Below are positions 32,461-40,307 of a DNA stretch of 64,000 bases, piece by piece (position 1 is the first letter of the stretch; every line of letters starts with the position of its first letter). This stretch comes from DASRJW01 sp964567755. GTDB lineage: Bacteria > Krumholzibacteriota > Krumholzibacteriia > G020349025. The translations under genes were made by a program, and so were the position numbers. The notes beneath the pieces were generated by a model. It ran no database searches and was not told where the DNA came from. It saw only the letters and a program-made list of their open reading frames with translations. Location: contig CAZMNW010000008.1 in NCBI GenBank assembly GCA_964567755.1, positions 62,001 to 126,000 on the forward strand, written 5' to 3'.

Positions 32461-34764
32461 ATGAGTTACTCGTTGTTTCTGTCCTCGTTCTATCTCATCG
32501 TCGGCGTTCTCATCCTTTTTTTCGGCGTCGTCATCCTGCGGGACCACCCACGCAGCGCCGTGCATCGGGCCACGGCGTTGATGTTGTTCTCGGGGGCGCT
32601 CGGCACCATCCTCGGCGCGCTCGGGCAATTGCTCGAGGTGCGCGAGGCCGCGGGCGAGCGCATTGCCATCGGTGGCACCTTGCGCCACTTCGCCTACCTG
32701 TGGGAGTTCTTCTTCCCGTCACTGCTGTACTTCGCCCTGGTCTATCCGGTGCAGCAGACCTGGGTGCGCCGGCGGCAAGTGCTGGAGTTCGCTCTGTATG
32801 TGCCGCACTTGTTCCACCTGACCTTGGTGCTTCTCCTCGGCGAATCGGCGCGTCTCACCCGGCCTTTCGACGCGTTGCTCGAGCGCGGAGCCTCCGGTGG
32901 GCTCACCGACTTTCTCTCCACCGTGATGGGCTTGGTGGATGTCGTGGTGGCGCTCACGAACAAGGTGCACCAACAGCTGTTCTCTCTGGTCAATCTCGCC
33001 TACGCCGGCGTCGCCTTGGGGTTGCTGCTGCGCAGCCGTGCGCACCTGGTGGTGTCGCGCTTGCGCCGGCAGCTGGGAATCGTGTTCACCGGGCTGGCGG
33101 TCGGAGTGGTCGGCTACGTCGCGGCCGTGCTCCTCCCCGTCGTGCGCCCGTACCGGGAAAACACGATACTCATGGTTTTCTTGATCAGCGTGGCCATGAT
33201 GATCTCCAGCGCCACCATCGCCTACGCCATCGTGCGCCACAAGTTCTTGGATATGCAGAACCTGGCCCGCCGGTCGGTTCTCTATGGCACGACCGCCTTG
33301 ATCTTCGCGCTCCTCTACTTGGTGGTGGTCAGACAGATCACCCGCTTCAGCGCCCAAGTATTCGGCCCCAACGCGGAGGTCATCGAGGCAGGTTTCATCG
33401 TGCTGTCGATCATCCTGTTCCAACCGTTGCTCACCACCGTCGAGGATGTGCTCGAGGGCATGATCCGCGGCGGCGATCCCCGCGATCCGCAGACGGTGAT
33501 GGCGAGCCTCGGCCGTCAATTGGCATCCGAGGTCGACTTGCGCGGCATGCGCGCACGGCTGGGGGAGAGCCTGGAGAGCAGCCTGTTGGTCCGGCGGGTG
33601 CGACTGGTGACGGTGGAGCACGTCGAAGGGGAACGTCACTTGGACCGCGGCGAATCGCGCGTGCCCCTCGATGGTTGCTTCGCCGAGTTGTTGCGCTTTC
33701 TCGCCGCCACCGGGCAGCCGGTGCTGCGGCACGAGGTCGAGCGCGGCCTGCCGGAACTGGAGGAATTCGAGCGCTTGCGCCTGCGCGACTGGCTGGAGGA
33801 ATTCCATTTGCTTGTGCCCTTGCTGCATCAGGAGCAGGTGCGCGGCTTTCTCGGCATCGGTCCCAAGCTCACCGGGGGCCGATTCCACTCCGAGGACTTG
33901 GCGCTGCTGACCCTGCTGGCGCAACAGATGAATACGTCGCTCGAGAACGTGCGCCTGCTGTCGGAAAACGTGCAGAAGCGCATCCTCGAGGAAGACATCG
34001 CTCTGGCGTCGGAAATTCAGCAGCGGCTGCTGCCGGCCGTGTTTCCACCCCATCCGGGCTACGAAAGCTTCGCCCTCAGCTTGGCGAGCAAGACCGTTGG
34101 CGGCGATTATTTCGATATTTTTTCGGCAAATGGCAAGCGCGTGCACTTGGCGATCGCCGATGTCGCCGGCAAGGGCATGGCGGCGGCGTTGCTCATGTCC
34201 TCGTTGCGCGCGGCCTTGCGTTCGAACGTCGAGCATTTGCAATCGCCGGCGCAGGTGTTGACGCGCATCAACACCCTGCTGTACGAAAGCACGTCGCCGG
34301 AGAAGTTCGCCACTTTCTTCTATGGTGTTCTCGACACCGTGAGCCACGAACTCGTGTACGCCAACGCCGGCCACAACTACCCGGTGCTCGTGCACTCCGA
34401 CCGCCGCACGACCGAGCTCACCGACGGCGGTCTGGTGCTCGGGGCATTCCCCGACGTGGTCTACAGCGACGGCCGTCTGTCCTTCGCGCCGGGGGACACG
34501 CTGTTCCTGTACACCGACGGGGTGACCGAGGCGACGAACGCTTTCGACGACGACTTTGGCGAGGAGAGGTTGTACGACCTCCTGCGTCGGAGTCACACGT
34601 GCGCGCCGCGCGCCCTCGTGCAAGGGGTCTTGGACGAAGTGCGCGCATTCGCCGCTGGATCGGATCCAACCGACGACGTGACCATGCTGGTGATGCGCCG
34701 GCAGGCGCCGGCGGAGATCCTGGCGGCGACGGCCGCGGGAGAATCCGGAGTGCATGGATCCTGA
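32461..34764 (+). CDS. Membrane-bound SpoIIE-type PP2C phosphatase
   Basis: 767 residues. The N-terminal 300 residues contain about eight membrane segments, resembling sensor regions of 7TM histidine kinases. A GAF-like domain (about 360-500) follows, then a short helix and a PP2C phosphatase of the SpoIIE/RsbU type (about 525-745) with the metal-binding GGDYFD (about 546-551), IADVAGKGMAAAL, YTDGVTEA and DPTDDVTMLV. It would dephosphorylate the STAS antagonist in response to a membrane signal. It closes the partner-switching module; the ruvX start lies inside its 3' end. Confidence 0.88.
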   Translation: MSYSLFLSSFYLIVGVLILFFGVVILRDHPRSAVHRATALMLFSGALGTILGALGQLLEVREAAGERIAIGGTLRHFAYLWEFFFPSLLYFALVYPVQQTWVRRRQVLEFALYVPHLFHLTLVLLLGESARLTRPFDALLERGASGGLTDFLSTVMGLVDVVVALTNKVHQQLFSLVNLAYAGVALGLLLRSRAHLVVSRLRRQLGIVFTGLAVGVVGYVAAVLLPVVRPYRENTILMVFLISVAMMISSATIAYAIVRHKFLDMQNLARRSVLYGTTALIFALLYLVVVRQITRFSAQVFGPNAEVIEAGFIVLSIILFQPLLTTVEDVLEGMIRGGDPRDPQTVMASLGRQLASEVDLRGMRARLGESLESSLLVRRVRLVTVEHVEGERHLDRGESRVPLDGCFAELLRFLAATGQPVLRHEVERGLPELEEFERLRLRDWLEEFHLLVPLLHQEQVRGFLGIGPKLTGGRFHSEDLALLTLLAQQMNTSLENVRLLSENVQKRILEEDIALASEIQQRLLPAVFPPHPGYESFALSLASKTVGGDYFDIFSANGKRVHLAIADVAGKGMAAALLMSSLRAALRSNVEHLQSPAQVLTRINTLLYESTSPEKFATFFYGVLDTVSHELVYANAGHNYPVLVHSDRRTTELTDGGLVLGAFPDVVYSDGRLSFAPGDTLFLYTDGVTEATNAFDDDFGEERLYDLLRRSHTCAPRALVQGVLDEVRAFAAGSDPTDDVTMLVMRRQAPAEILAATAAGESGVHGS

Positions 34765-35200
34765 AGCAGCAGAGATGCCGGCGTCGGGGCCGCGCGTTCT
34801 CGCGATCGACCCGGGCACGCGCCGCGTCGGATTGGCGATCAGCGACCCGAGTCAGCGCGTCGCACTCGGGCTTCCGACGTTCGAAGTCGGACACGGGCGC
34901 AACTTCGTTGACCATCTGCGCGAACTTCTGCGAACCTACGAGGTGCAGCAAGTCGTCGTCGGACTGCCCTTGACTCTCGCCGGTCGAGTCGGCAGCGCGG
35001 CACGAGGTGCCGAGGCGCTGGCCCGCCGCTTGCGTCGGGAGCTCGGGATCCCCGTCGATCTCTGCGACGAGCGCTTGACGACCGCGCAGGGAAAACGGGT
35101 GCTGCGCGGTACGGGTGCGCCGCGGACCGCCCGCGATCGCCTGGCGGCCACGCTGCTCCTGCAAGGCTATCTGGACCGCGAGGGAGGTCGGGCATCGTGA
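34754..35200 (+). CDS. ruvX: Putative pre-16S rRNA nuclease / Holliday junction resolvase-like (YqgF)
   Basis: 148 residues, RNase H fold. VLAIDPGTRRVGLAISD carries the first metal Asp, VVGLPLTLAGRVGS follows, and DERLTT and RDRLAATLLLQGYLD complete the family pattern. YqgF processes the 5' end of 16S rRNA in E. coli. The neighbouring mltG is the usual partner. Its start overlaps the phosphatase gene by 11 bases. Confidence 0.88.
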   Translation: MDPEAAEMPASGPRVLAIDPGTRRVGLAISDPSQRVALGLPTFEVGHGRNFVDHLRELLRTYEVQQVVVGLPLTLAGRVGSAARGAEALARRLRRELGIPVDLCDERLTTAQGKRVLRGTGAPRTARDRLAATLLLQGYLDREGGRAS

Positions 35201-36261
35201 GATCGCGCTGGGTCTGGACCTTTGTCGTCGCCACGAGCGTGGCGCTGTGGGGCATCGCGGCATTGGTGCTCTACGCGGCCATGCCCGTCTTCCAGGGCGA
35301 TCCCGCTGGCGCGGATCCGGTGCGCATCGACGTGGAGTCGGGAACCGTGCTTCGCGACGTGGCGGCGGCATTGCACAGCCAGGGCGTCATCCGCCATCCA
35401 TGGATCTTCGAGCGCTACGCGGTGTTGGCGCGATTCGACCGTCAGATCCGCTCGGGTGAGTACGAGTTCGTCGCCGGTGAATCCTACGTGCGCATCCTGG
35501 AACGGCTGCGGCGCGGCGACATCCTGCAAATGCGGGTCACGATTCCGGAGGGGCTCACGAACCGCGAGGTCGCCGAGCTCGTGGCGCACGAACTGCGCTT
35601 CGACAGTGACACACTGCTGGCGCTCGCCTACGATCGCAATCTGATCCGCCAGTACAATGTCGATTCGCCGTCACTCGAGGGCTATCTTTTCCCGGATACG
35701 TACTACTTCCCGAGCAAGAGCACGCCGCGACAGGTTCTCGAGATGTTGTTGCAGCGCTTCTTCACCGCCTGGACCTCGTCGCACGAAGAACGTGCCCGCG
35801 CTCTCGGCATGACGCGTGGCCAGGCGTTGACGCTCGCCTCGATCATCGAGGGCGAAGTGCTAGTGCAGGCCGAGAGTCGGCGCATCGCCGCTGTCTATCA
35901 CAATCGCCTGAAGCAGAACATGCTGCTGCAAGCCGACCCAACAGTGCTCTATGCCTTGGGCGGCGAACGCCGGCGGGTGTTGTACCGTGATCTCACGGTG
36001 GAGTCCCCCTACAACACGTATCTCAATCTGGGGCTGCCGCCGGGGCCCATCTGCAACCCTGGCCTGGCCGCGATCGAAGCGGCTCTCGATCCTCTGGCGG
36101 GGGCGGAGGATCTGTATTTCGTCGCCGCCCAAGACGGGAGCGGCCGGCATTTGTTCTCGCGCACCTTCCGCGAACACCTGGAGGCCAAGCAACGCGCCGA
36201 GCAGACGGCGCGGCGTCGGGGCGCCGATCTGTCACAAGATTCTGCGCCACCGGAGCCGTGA
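35197..36261 (+). CDS. mltG: Endolytic murein transglycosylase MltG
   Basis: 354 residues with a GTG start overlapping the ruvX stop. One N-terminal membrane anchor (residues 6-29), a LysM-like region, then the YceG domain. The active-site Glu is in LASIIEGE (E218), followed by AAVYHNRL, MLLQADPTVLYALG, SPYNTY and LPPGPICNPG. It cuts nascent glycan strands in the periplasm and helps end chain growth. Length and motifs are normal. Confidence 0.9.
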   Translation: MRSRWVWTFVVATSVALWGIAALVLYAAMPVFQGDPAGADPVRIDVESGTVLRDVAAALHSQGVIRHPWIFERYAVLARFDRQIRSGEYEFVAGESYVRILERLRRGDILQMRVTIPEGLTNREVAELVAHELRFDSDTLLALAYDRNLIRQYNVDSPSLEGYLFPDTYYFPSKSTPRQVLEMLLQRFFTAWTSSHEERARALGMTRGQALTLASIIEGEVLVQAESRRIAAVYHNRLKQNMLLQADPTVLYALGGERRRVLYRDLTVESPYNTYLNLGLPPGPICNPGLAAIEAALDPLAGAEDLYFVAAQDGSGRHLFSRTFREHLEAKQRAEQTARRRGADLSQDSAPPEP

Positions 36262-36314
36262 GGCCTTCGGGGGTGGTGCAGATCGACGGCCGATTGCGCT
36301 AGGATTCCAACGTG

Positions 36315-37205
36315 ATGCCAGAGACTCGAGCCTTCGCCGCAATCGCTGCCGCGCCCCCCACCCTGCGGGCGCAATACGCGGCCCTGGTCGCAGCGCTGCA
36401 GGGTCACGCGCGCATGCTCGTCGCCTATTCGGGCGGCGTCGACAGCACCCTTGTGCTCCGCGTGGCGGTCCTTGCGCTCGGACCAGAGCGCGTTCTCGCC
36501 GTGTTGGCGGATTCGCCCTCGCTCGCGCGACGCGAAAAGCACGAGGCCGAGGCGATGGCCGGCGCGATGGGGGCCCGTCTGCGCATCCTCGACACCCACG
36601 AGCTGGACGACCCGCGCTATGCCAGCAATCCCCTCAATCGCTGCTATTTCTGCAAAAGCGAGCTCTATGCGCGTTTGCACGCTCTTGCCGCAGCCGAAGA
36701 TTACCCAGTGATCGCCGATGGCACCAACCTGGACGATTTGGGTGAGACGAGGCCCGGCCGTGCGGCCGCGCAGGAACATGGGGTGCAGAGCCCACTCCTC
36801 GAAGCGGGCCTCCGCAAGGACGACGTGCGCGCCCTGTCGCGCCTGCTGGAGCTGCCGACGGCGGAGAAACCTGCCACCCCTTGCTTGGCATCGAGAATCC
36901 CATTCGGGCAGAAGGTCGACGTCGCTACCCTGGCGAAGGTCGAGGCCGCCGAAGAAGTGCTGCGAGTCTCCGGGATCCTGGGAGGGCGCGTGCGGCATCA
37001 CGGAGATCTGGCTCGCTTGGAGCTTCCACCCCAGGCTATCGATCGACTGAGCGACGTGGAGCTGCGCCAACGACTCACGACCGGAGTTCGTCAGGCCGGG
37101 TACCTCTACGTCACGCTCGATTTGGAAGCGTACCGGAGCGGTCGCCTGACCGAGACAGAGCCACGTTCCCTGCCTGCAGACGAGCCACCTGTGTTTGACG
37201 CTTGA
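36315..37205 (+). CDS. larE: ATP-dependent sacrificial sulfur transferase LarE
   Basis: 296 residues. PP-loop YSGGVDST (38-45), NRCYFCKSEL (C110 and C113), and PCLASRIPFG with C190, the family's sulfur-donating or cluster-ligand Cys position. LarE supplies sulfur for the nickel-pincer cofactor of lactate racemase and related epimerases. Neither larA, larB nor larC is in the window, so the partner must lie elsewhere or the enzyme serves another thiolation. A GTG directly precedes the ATG; either may be used. Confidence 0.87.
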   Translation: MPETRAFAAIAAAPPTLRAQYAALVAALQGHARMLVAYSGGVDSTLVLRVAVLALGPERVLAVLADSPSLARREKHEAEAMAGAMGARLRILDTHELDDPRYASNPLNRCYFCKSELYARLHALAAAEDYPVIADGTNLDDLGETRPGRAAAQEHGVQSPLLEAGLRKDDVRALSRLLELPTAEKPATPCLASRIPFGQKVDVATLAKVEAAEEVLRVSGILGGRVRHHGDLARLELPPQAIDRLSDVELRQRLTTGVRQAGYLYVTLDLEAYRSGRLTETEPRSLPADEPPVFDA

Positions 37206-37230
37206 CGTTTCCAGAACCAAACGCTAGAAT
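37202..37230 (+). promoter_or_regulatory. Sigma-70-type promoter before the small membrane gene and tRNA-Val
   Basis: TTGACG (37202-37207), 17 bases, then TAGAAT (37225-37230). This close match to the primary sigma consensus overlaps the end of larE and probably drives the tiny gene and tRNA-Val. Confidence 0.7.
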
Positions 37231-37262
37231 CTCCTCGCTTCTCTCTGTGACCTGGAGAACGG

Positions 37263-37433
37263 ATGCCCGGAAGGGAAGGGTGGCGATCGAAGCGCAGCCG
37301 CTGGCTGTTCCTGGGGGGGATTGCTTCGATCGTTGCGGGTTTCGTTCTCCTCGGTATGAACGACGCTTACCTGGCTCCGTTTCTCTTGGTGCTGGGTTAC
37401 TTGGTGCTCGTGCCTTTGTCGTTCGTACTGTGA
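37263..37433 (+). CDS. Small two-TM membrane protein upstream of tRNA-Val
   Basis: 56 residues: a basic N-terminal tail (GREGWRSKRSRW), one hydrophobic segment (residues 15-31), a short turn with MNDAYLAP, and a second segment (39-56). The ATG has GGAG 7 bases upstream, and a good promoter lies 33 bases before it. The stop is one base from the tRNA-Val 5' end. Basic-inside topology and two helices support a real gene; function unknown. Confidence 0.65.
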   Translation: MPGREGWRSKRSRWLFLGGIASIVAGFVLLGMNDAYLAPFLLVLGYLVLVPLSFVL

Positions 37434-37434
37434 A

Positions 37435-37511
37435 GGGCGAATAGCTCAGTCGGCCAGAGCGCCTGCCTTACAAGCAGGAGGCCACAGGTTCGAGCCCTGT
37501 TTCGCCCACCA
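37435..37511 (+). tRNA. tRNA-Val(TAC)
   Basis: Acceptor GGGCGAA pairs with TTCGCCC; anticodon loop CTTACAA gives TAC (Val, GTA codons); T-arm ACAGGTTCGAGCCCTGT; CCA encoded. Confidence 0.95.
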
Positions 37512-37727
37512 GCCGAGTGATCCCCGATCAGGCTCCGCTCGCGGGTGCGTGCGCCGTAAGGTGCAGCTTGACAAGAGGAAACGCGTGATGATACGCTTTC
37601 CGGGTCAAGTCTCTACTAGCAGAGCCTGGAGGGGAGGAACGTTCCGACTCCCTGAACACGACTCGCTTGGCGTGGACCCAGATTTTCGAGAACTCGCTTC
37701 GTGACTGCGTTATGGAGGTGTCGCAAG

Positions 37728-38417
37728 ATGTCGAGGAAGTTAGTCGTAGCCGCCATGGCTGCACTCTGCGCTGCCTGTCTGGTCGGCCCCGCGGCGGCTG
37801 ACATCATTTGTGCTGACTCGTCGTACTGTACGGTGGTCTTCAATCGCACCTACGGCGCGGCAAGTCAGTTTACCGGGCAACCGTACGATTACGTCTCGAT
37901 CGCCCCGGACGGCACGGGCGAGACGTTCGCAAACGTCAATGGAATCAATGAGGTCGATGCGCTCAATGACATCGACATTCAGGTTTACTTGCGCAATTGC
38001 CAGGGTCAGCCGCTCGTCGGCGTGCCCGCCCAGGAAATCGTGCTCTTCAACAGCCAACTCTGTATCTGCCCCGGCGGCAACATTTCCGACGCTGGGACGG
38101 ATCAGCTTGGTCGTGCGCGGTTTACCGGCACGATGGCGGCCGGTGGCTGTGTCACGTCCCTCAACGTGTTCGCGGACGGCGTGCTCATTTGCCAGCTGAA
38201 TTCGGGTGGCCGGACCGTGAAGACGAACAGTCCGGATTACGCGCATCAGGGCACGTCGCCTTGCTTCTCCGATGCCGGTGACCTCGCGTTCTTTGCCACC
38301 CAGCTGGGTGCCAACGCCACGGGTCGGATCTGCAGCGATTTCAACGAACTCGGCAGCACCGTCAACGCCGGTGACTTGGCATACTTCGCGGCCTTCCTGG
38401 GCGCTGCCTGCCAGTAA
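37728..38417 (+). CDS. Secreted protein with C-terminal dockerin/calcium-loop-like repeats
   Basis: 229 residues. Start is the ATG with GGAGG 9 bases before it. Signal peptide: SRKLVVAAMAALCAACLVGPAAA, cleavage about residue 25. The middle part is beta-rich with an Ig-like look and several Cys. The C-terminal 55 residues contain two copies of a D-A/N-x-G-D-L-A-[FY]-F-A-x-x-L-G unit (FSDAGDLAFFATQLG and VNAGDLAYFAAFLG), reminiscent of dockerin or EF-hand loops, each near a Cys. Such tails are frequent in secreted proteins of Candidatus Eisenbacteria and Planctomycetes, from memory. Function unknown; surface or complex attachment is inferred. Confidence 0.75.
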   Translation: MSRKLVVAAMAALCAACLVGPAAADIICADSSYCTVVFNRTYGAASQFTGQPYDYVSIAPDGTGETFANVNGINEVDALNDIDIQVYLRNCQGQPLVGVPAQEIVLFNSQLCICPGGNISDAGTDQLGRARFTGTMAAGGCVTSLNVFADGVLICQLNSGGRTVKTNSPDYAHQGTSPCFSDAGDLAFFATQLGANATGRICSDFNELGSTVNAGDLAYFAAFLGAACQ

Positions 38418-38444
38418 GACCGCCGATTCGATTCGTTCGCAGGC

Positions 38445-38470
38445 AAGGGGAGCCGTTCGCGGCTCCCCTT
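38445..38470 (+). terminator. Terminator with UUCG tetraloop
   Basis: A perfect 11-bp stem AAGGGGAGCCG / CGGCTCCCCTT closed by TTCG and ending in three T, 28 bases after the stop of the preceding secreted protein. Confidence 0.85.
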
Positions 38471-38578
38471 TGCTGCTTTCGGCTGCGAAGGCCGCTCCGC
38501 CGAGTTCCTTCTTCTTCTCCCGTCGCGGGTCATTTTCCTCTCGAGTACGTGGGCGTTGCCCCAAACCCATGGTTCGAA

Positions 38579-38614
38579 GAGCCGAGCGCCGCACCTCCTG
38601 GTGGCGCCCGGCTC
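38579..38614 (+). promoter_or_regulatory. Leader hairpin whose loop is complementary to the next gene's Shine-Dalgarno
   Basis: GAGCCGAGCGCC pairs with GGCGCCCGGCTC (one mismatch) around a 12-base loop containing ACCTCCT (38594-38600), which is the exact complement of AGGAGGT at 38708-38714. If transcribed as one leader, loop-site pairing could block translation. No promoter is evident, so this remains a suggestion. Confidence 0.3.
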
Positions 38615-38722
38615 CCGCGCGGGGGCCAGCGTTTCGCGGCACGCGCCTTGTAATGCACCCCGGCGTCGCGAGTCTCGCGAAGCTCGCGGCACTCGAAACA
38701 GCTGATCAGGAGGTACTCTTCG

Positions 38723-39394
38723 ATGCATCGCTCTTCGTTCATCGCTACGCTGGTTCTCTGTGCAGTCGTGACCGGAACCGCCATGGCCGTGCCCCCGAGC
38801 AACGGTTACATCGGGGTCTTCGGTGACGCCCAAGGCACCGACTGCTGCATCACGCTCAACAAGAGCGGCAATGGCCGCTTCCATGTCTTCGCCGTCACGG
38901 GCGGCAGCAGCTCGGCCGGCATCCAGGGCGCCGAGTTCCGCATCAGCATCGATCCGCCGGCCCCAGGCGCGTTGCTGATTTGGCAGCCCTCTCCCGATGC
39001 CACGGTCACCGGCGGCAACGTCATCGACAATGGCAACGGCGGCGGCGGCTTCGTGTTCTTCAACGGCTGCCAGGGCGAGACCGGATTGGCGGGCGACAAG
39101 GTCAAGCTGGGCGAGATCCAGGCCTTCAACCTCACCGGCGAGCACCGCATGATCGTCCGTCGCGCTGACACCACCACCAACGGCACCTTCGCTTGCCCGT
39201 CGGTTCTGCTCTGCGATGCGCCGGCATACACCCAGGTGTGTCTGACGCTTGAAAACGGCGACCCGGCGCTCGGTGGCGATGACCCGATGGGCTTCGTGTC
39301 GGTCGTCAACAGCCAAGATTGCTCCGGTGCGAGCTGTGGCTTCGTCTCGACGGCTTCCGAAACCTGGTCCACGATCAAGGACCTGTATCGTTAG
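38723..39394 (+). CDS. Secreted protein of a paralogous pair, C-terminal WSTIKDLYR motif
   Basis: 223 residues. AGGAGG lies 9 bases before the ATG. Signal peptide of about 22 residues ending TAMA. The mature part begins IGVFGDAQGTDC and has four to five Cys pairs, Asn/Gly-rich loops and a beta-sandwich look. It shares with the gene at 39696 the opening IGV..D..GT.C, the block CP..LLCD.P.[FY]T.VC and the ending W-S-x-[IV]-K-x-L-Y-R. I know of no named family; extracellular role inferred from the signal peptide. Confidence 0.72.
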   Translation: MHRSSFIATLVLCAVVTGTAMAVPPSNGYIGVFGDAQGTDCCITLNKSGNGRFHVFAVTGGSSSAGIQGAEFRISIDPPAPGALLIWQPSPDATVTGGNVIDNGNGGGGFVFFNGCQGETGLAGDKVKLGEIQAFNLTGEHRMIVRRADTTTNGTFACPSVLLCDAPAYTQVCLTLENGDPALGGDDPMGFVSVVNSQDCSGASCGFVSTASETWSTIKDLYR

Positions 39395-39695
39395 TCCTTT
39401 CGTCTTCCGATCCTTGCGACGGCCGCGCTGTTCTGCAGCGCGGCCGTTGCGTTCTGGTGCCATCTTGCGGCCCACCCGGCCCGGTCGGTCCAGGCGTCCC
39501 GCTCGCGTGGCTCGCTTCCTGCTCCCCGAGGGCCGACTCCGAGCCCGCACGCCTGGCATTCACGCAGGGCAGAAGCGCGGGGAACTCGCCGGGCAACCGA
39601 CGAACGATCTCGGGTCTGCGAGGAGCCGTGAGGGATCCAAGGCGTCGCGCAAGGATGCGACTGGAGACCTCTCGATCGAGAGGGGAGAAGCGAAG
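39395..39695. other. 301-base gap between the paralogous secreted-protein genes
   Basis: No gene seen. It holds the hairpin at 39419-39447 and, next to the following start, a palindrome CTCTCGATCGAGAG (39670-39683) adjoining the GGGGAG ribosome site. Confidence 0.55.
39419..39447 (+). terminator. Strong hairpin after the secreted-protein gene
   Basis: A 12-bp perfect stem ACGGCCGCGCTG / CAGCGCGGCCGT with loop TTCTG, 24 bases after the stop. It lacks a T tract, so termination may need Rho or the hairpin may protect the 3' end. Confidence 0.6.
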
Positions 39696-40307
39696 ATGAA
39701 GACGTTGCTAATGCATGTTGCCGCGGCGTGCTGCCTGGCGGCTGGAGTGTACGCGCAGGAGTCGACAATCGGCGTGTACGTGGACGCTGCCGGGACCCAG
39801 TGCACAGGCACGACCACCGGTGGCGTCGTCATGGGCTCGATCTGGGTCGACCTGGCAGGTGCGGCCGCGGGCGGATTCACCTCAGCGGAGTTCCGCGTCG
39901 ACAACAGCCAGAGGGAAAACAACATCGTATCGATGTCGACGGACCCCGGCGCGATTATCGTGGTCGGGGACGCGTTCAATGCCGCGGGCACCAACATCGC
40001 CTACGCCAGCTGCCAGACGGGTCCACGCGTGCGGCTCGCCACCTTCACGCTGATCGAGACGGTTTCTGCGTCGGACATTTGGCTCACGGTGACGCAGAAA
40101 TACACGCCAACCAACTGGACCTTCGACTGCCCGTTGCTCACGCTGTGCGACGGGCCGGTCTTCACCAAGGTCTGCGTCGGCGAACGCAACCATAGTGTGC
40201 ACTGGAGCGCAGTGCTCAACCCCAGCATCGGCATTTCCGCCGACTGCGCGCCGGTGAGTGTGTCGAACACCAGCTGGTCGCAGGTCAAGGGACTGTATCG
40301 CGGTTAA
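39696..40307 (+). CDS. Secreted protein of a paralogous pair, C-terminal WSQVKGLYRG motif
   Basis: 203 residues. Signal peptide MKTLLMHVAAACCLAAGVYA, cleavage before QES. The mature part opens IGVYVDAAGTQC and repeats the architecture of the protein at 38723: a CPLLTLCDGPVFTKVC block and an ending SWSQVKGLYRG. The pair probably arose by duplication; identity is low outside the Cys-containing blocks. Start ATG follows GGGGAGAAGCGAAG. Function unknown. Confidence 0.72.
   Translation: MKTLLMHVAAACCLAAGVYAQESTIGVYVDAAGTQCTGTTTGGVVMGSIWVDLAGAAAGGFTSAEFRVDNSQRENNIVSMSTDPGAIIVVGDAFNAAGTNIAYASCQTGPRVRLATFTLIETVSASDIWLTVTQKYTPTNWTFDCPLLTLCDGPVFTKVCVGERNHSVHWSAVLNPSIGISADCAPVSVSNTSWSQVKGLYRG

Larger units (their letters stand above)
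38418..38722. other. 305-base gap between two secreted-protein genes
   Basis: No gene seen. It holds a UUCG-loop terminator (38445-38470) and a long leader hairpin (38579-38614), listed separately. The rest is featureless GC-rich DNA. Confidence 0.6.

Noticed and set aside
32719..34818. 699-codon open frame on the minus strand opposite the SpoIIE phosphatase
   Set aside because: No recognisable feature; the plus strand carries all PP2C motifs.
37202..37444. 80-codon frame overlapping larE end and the region before tRNA-Val
   Set aside because: Unnatural composition and it reads into the tRNA; the frame at 37263-37433 has a ribosome site and membrane helices instead.
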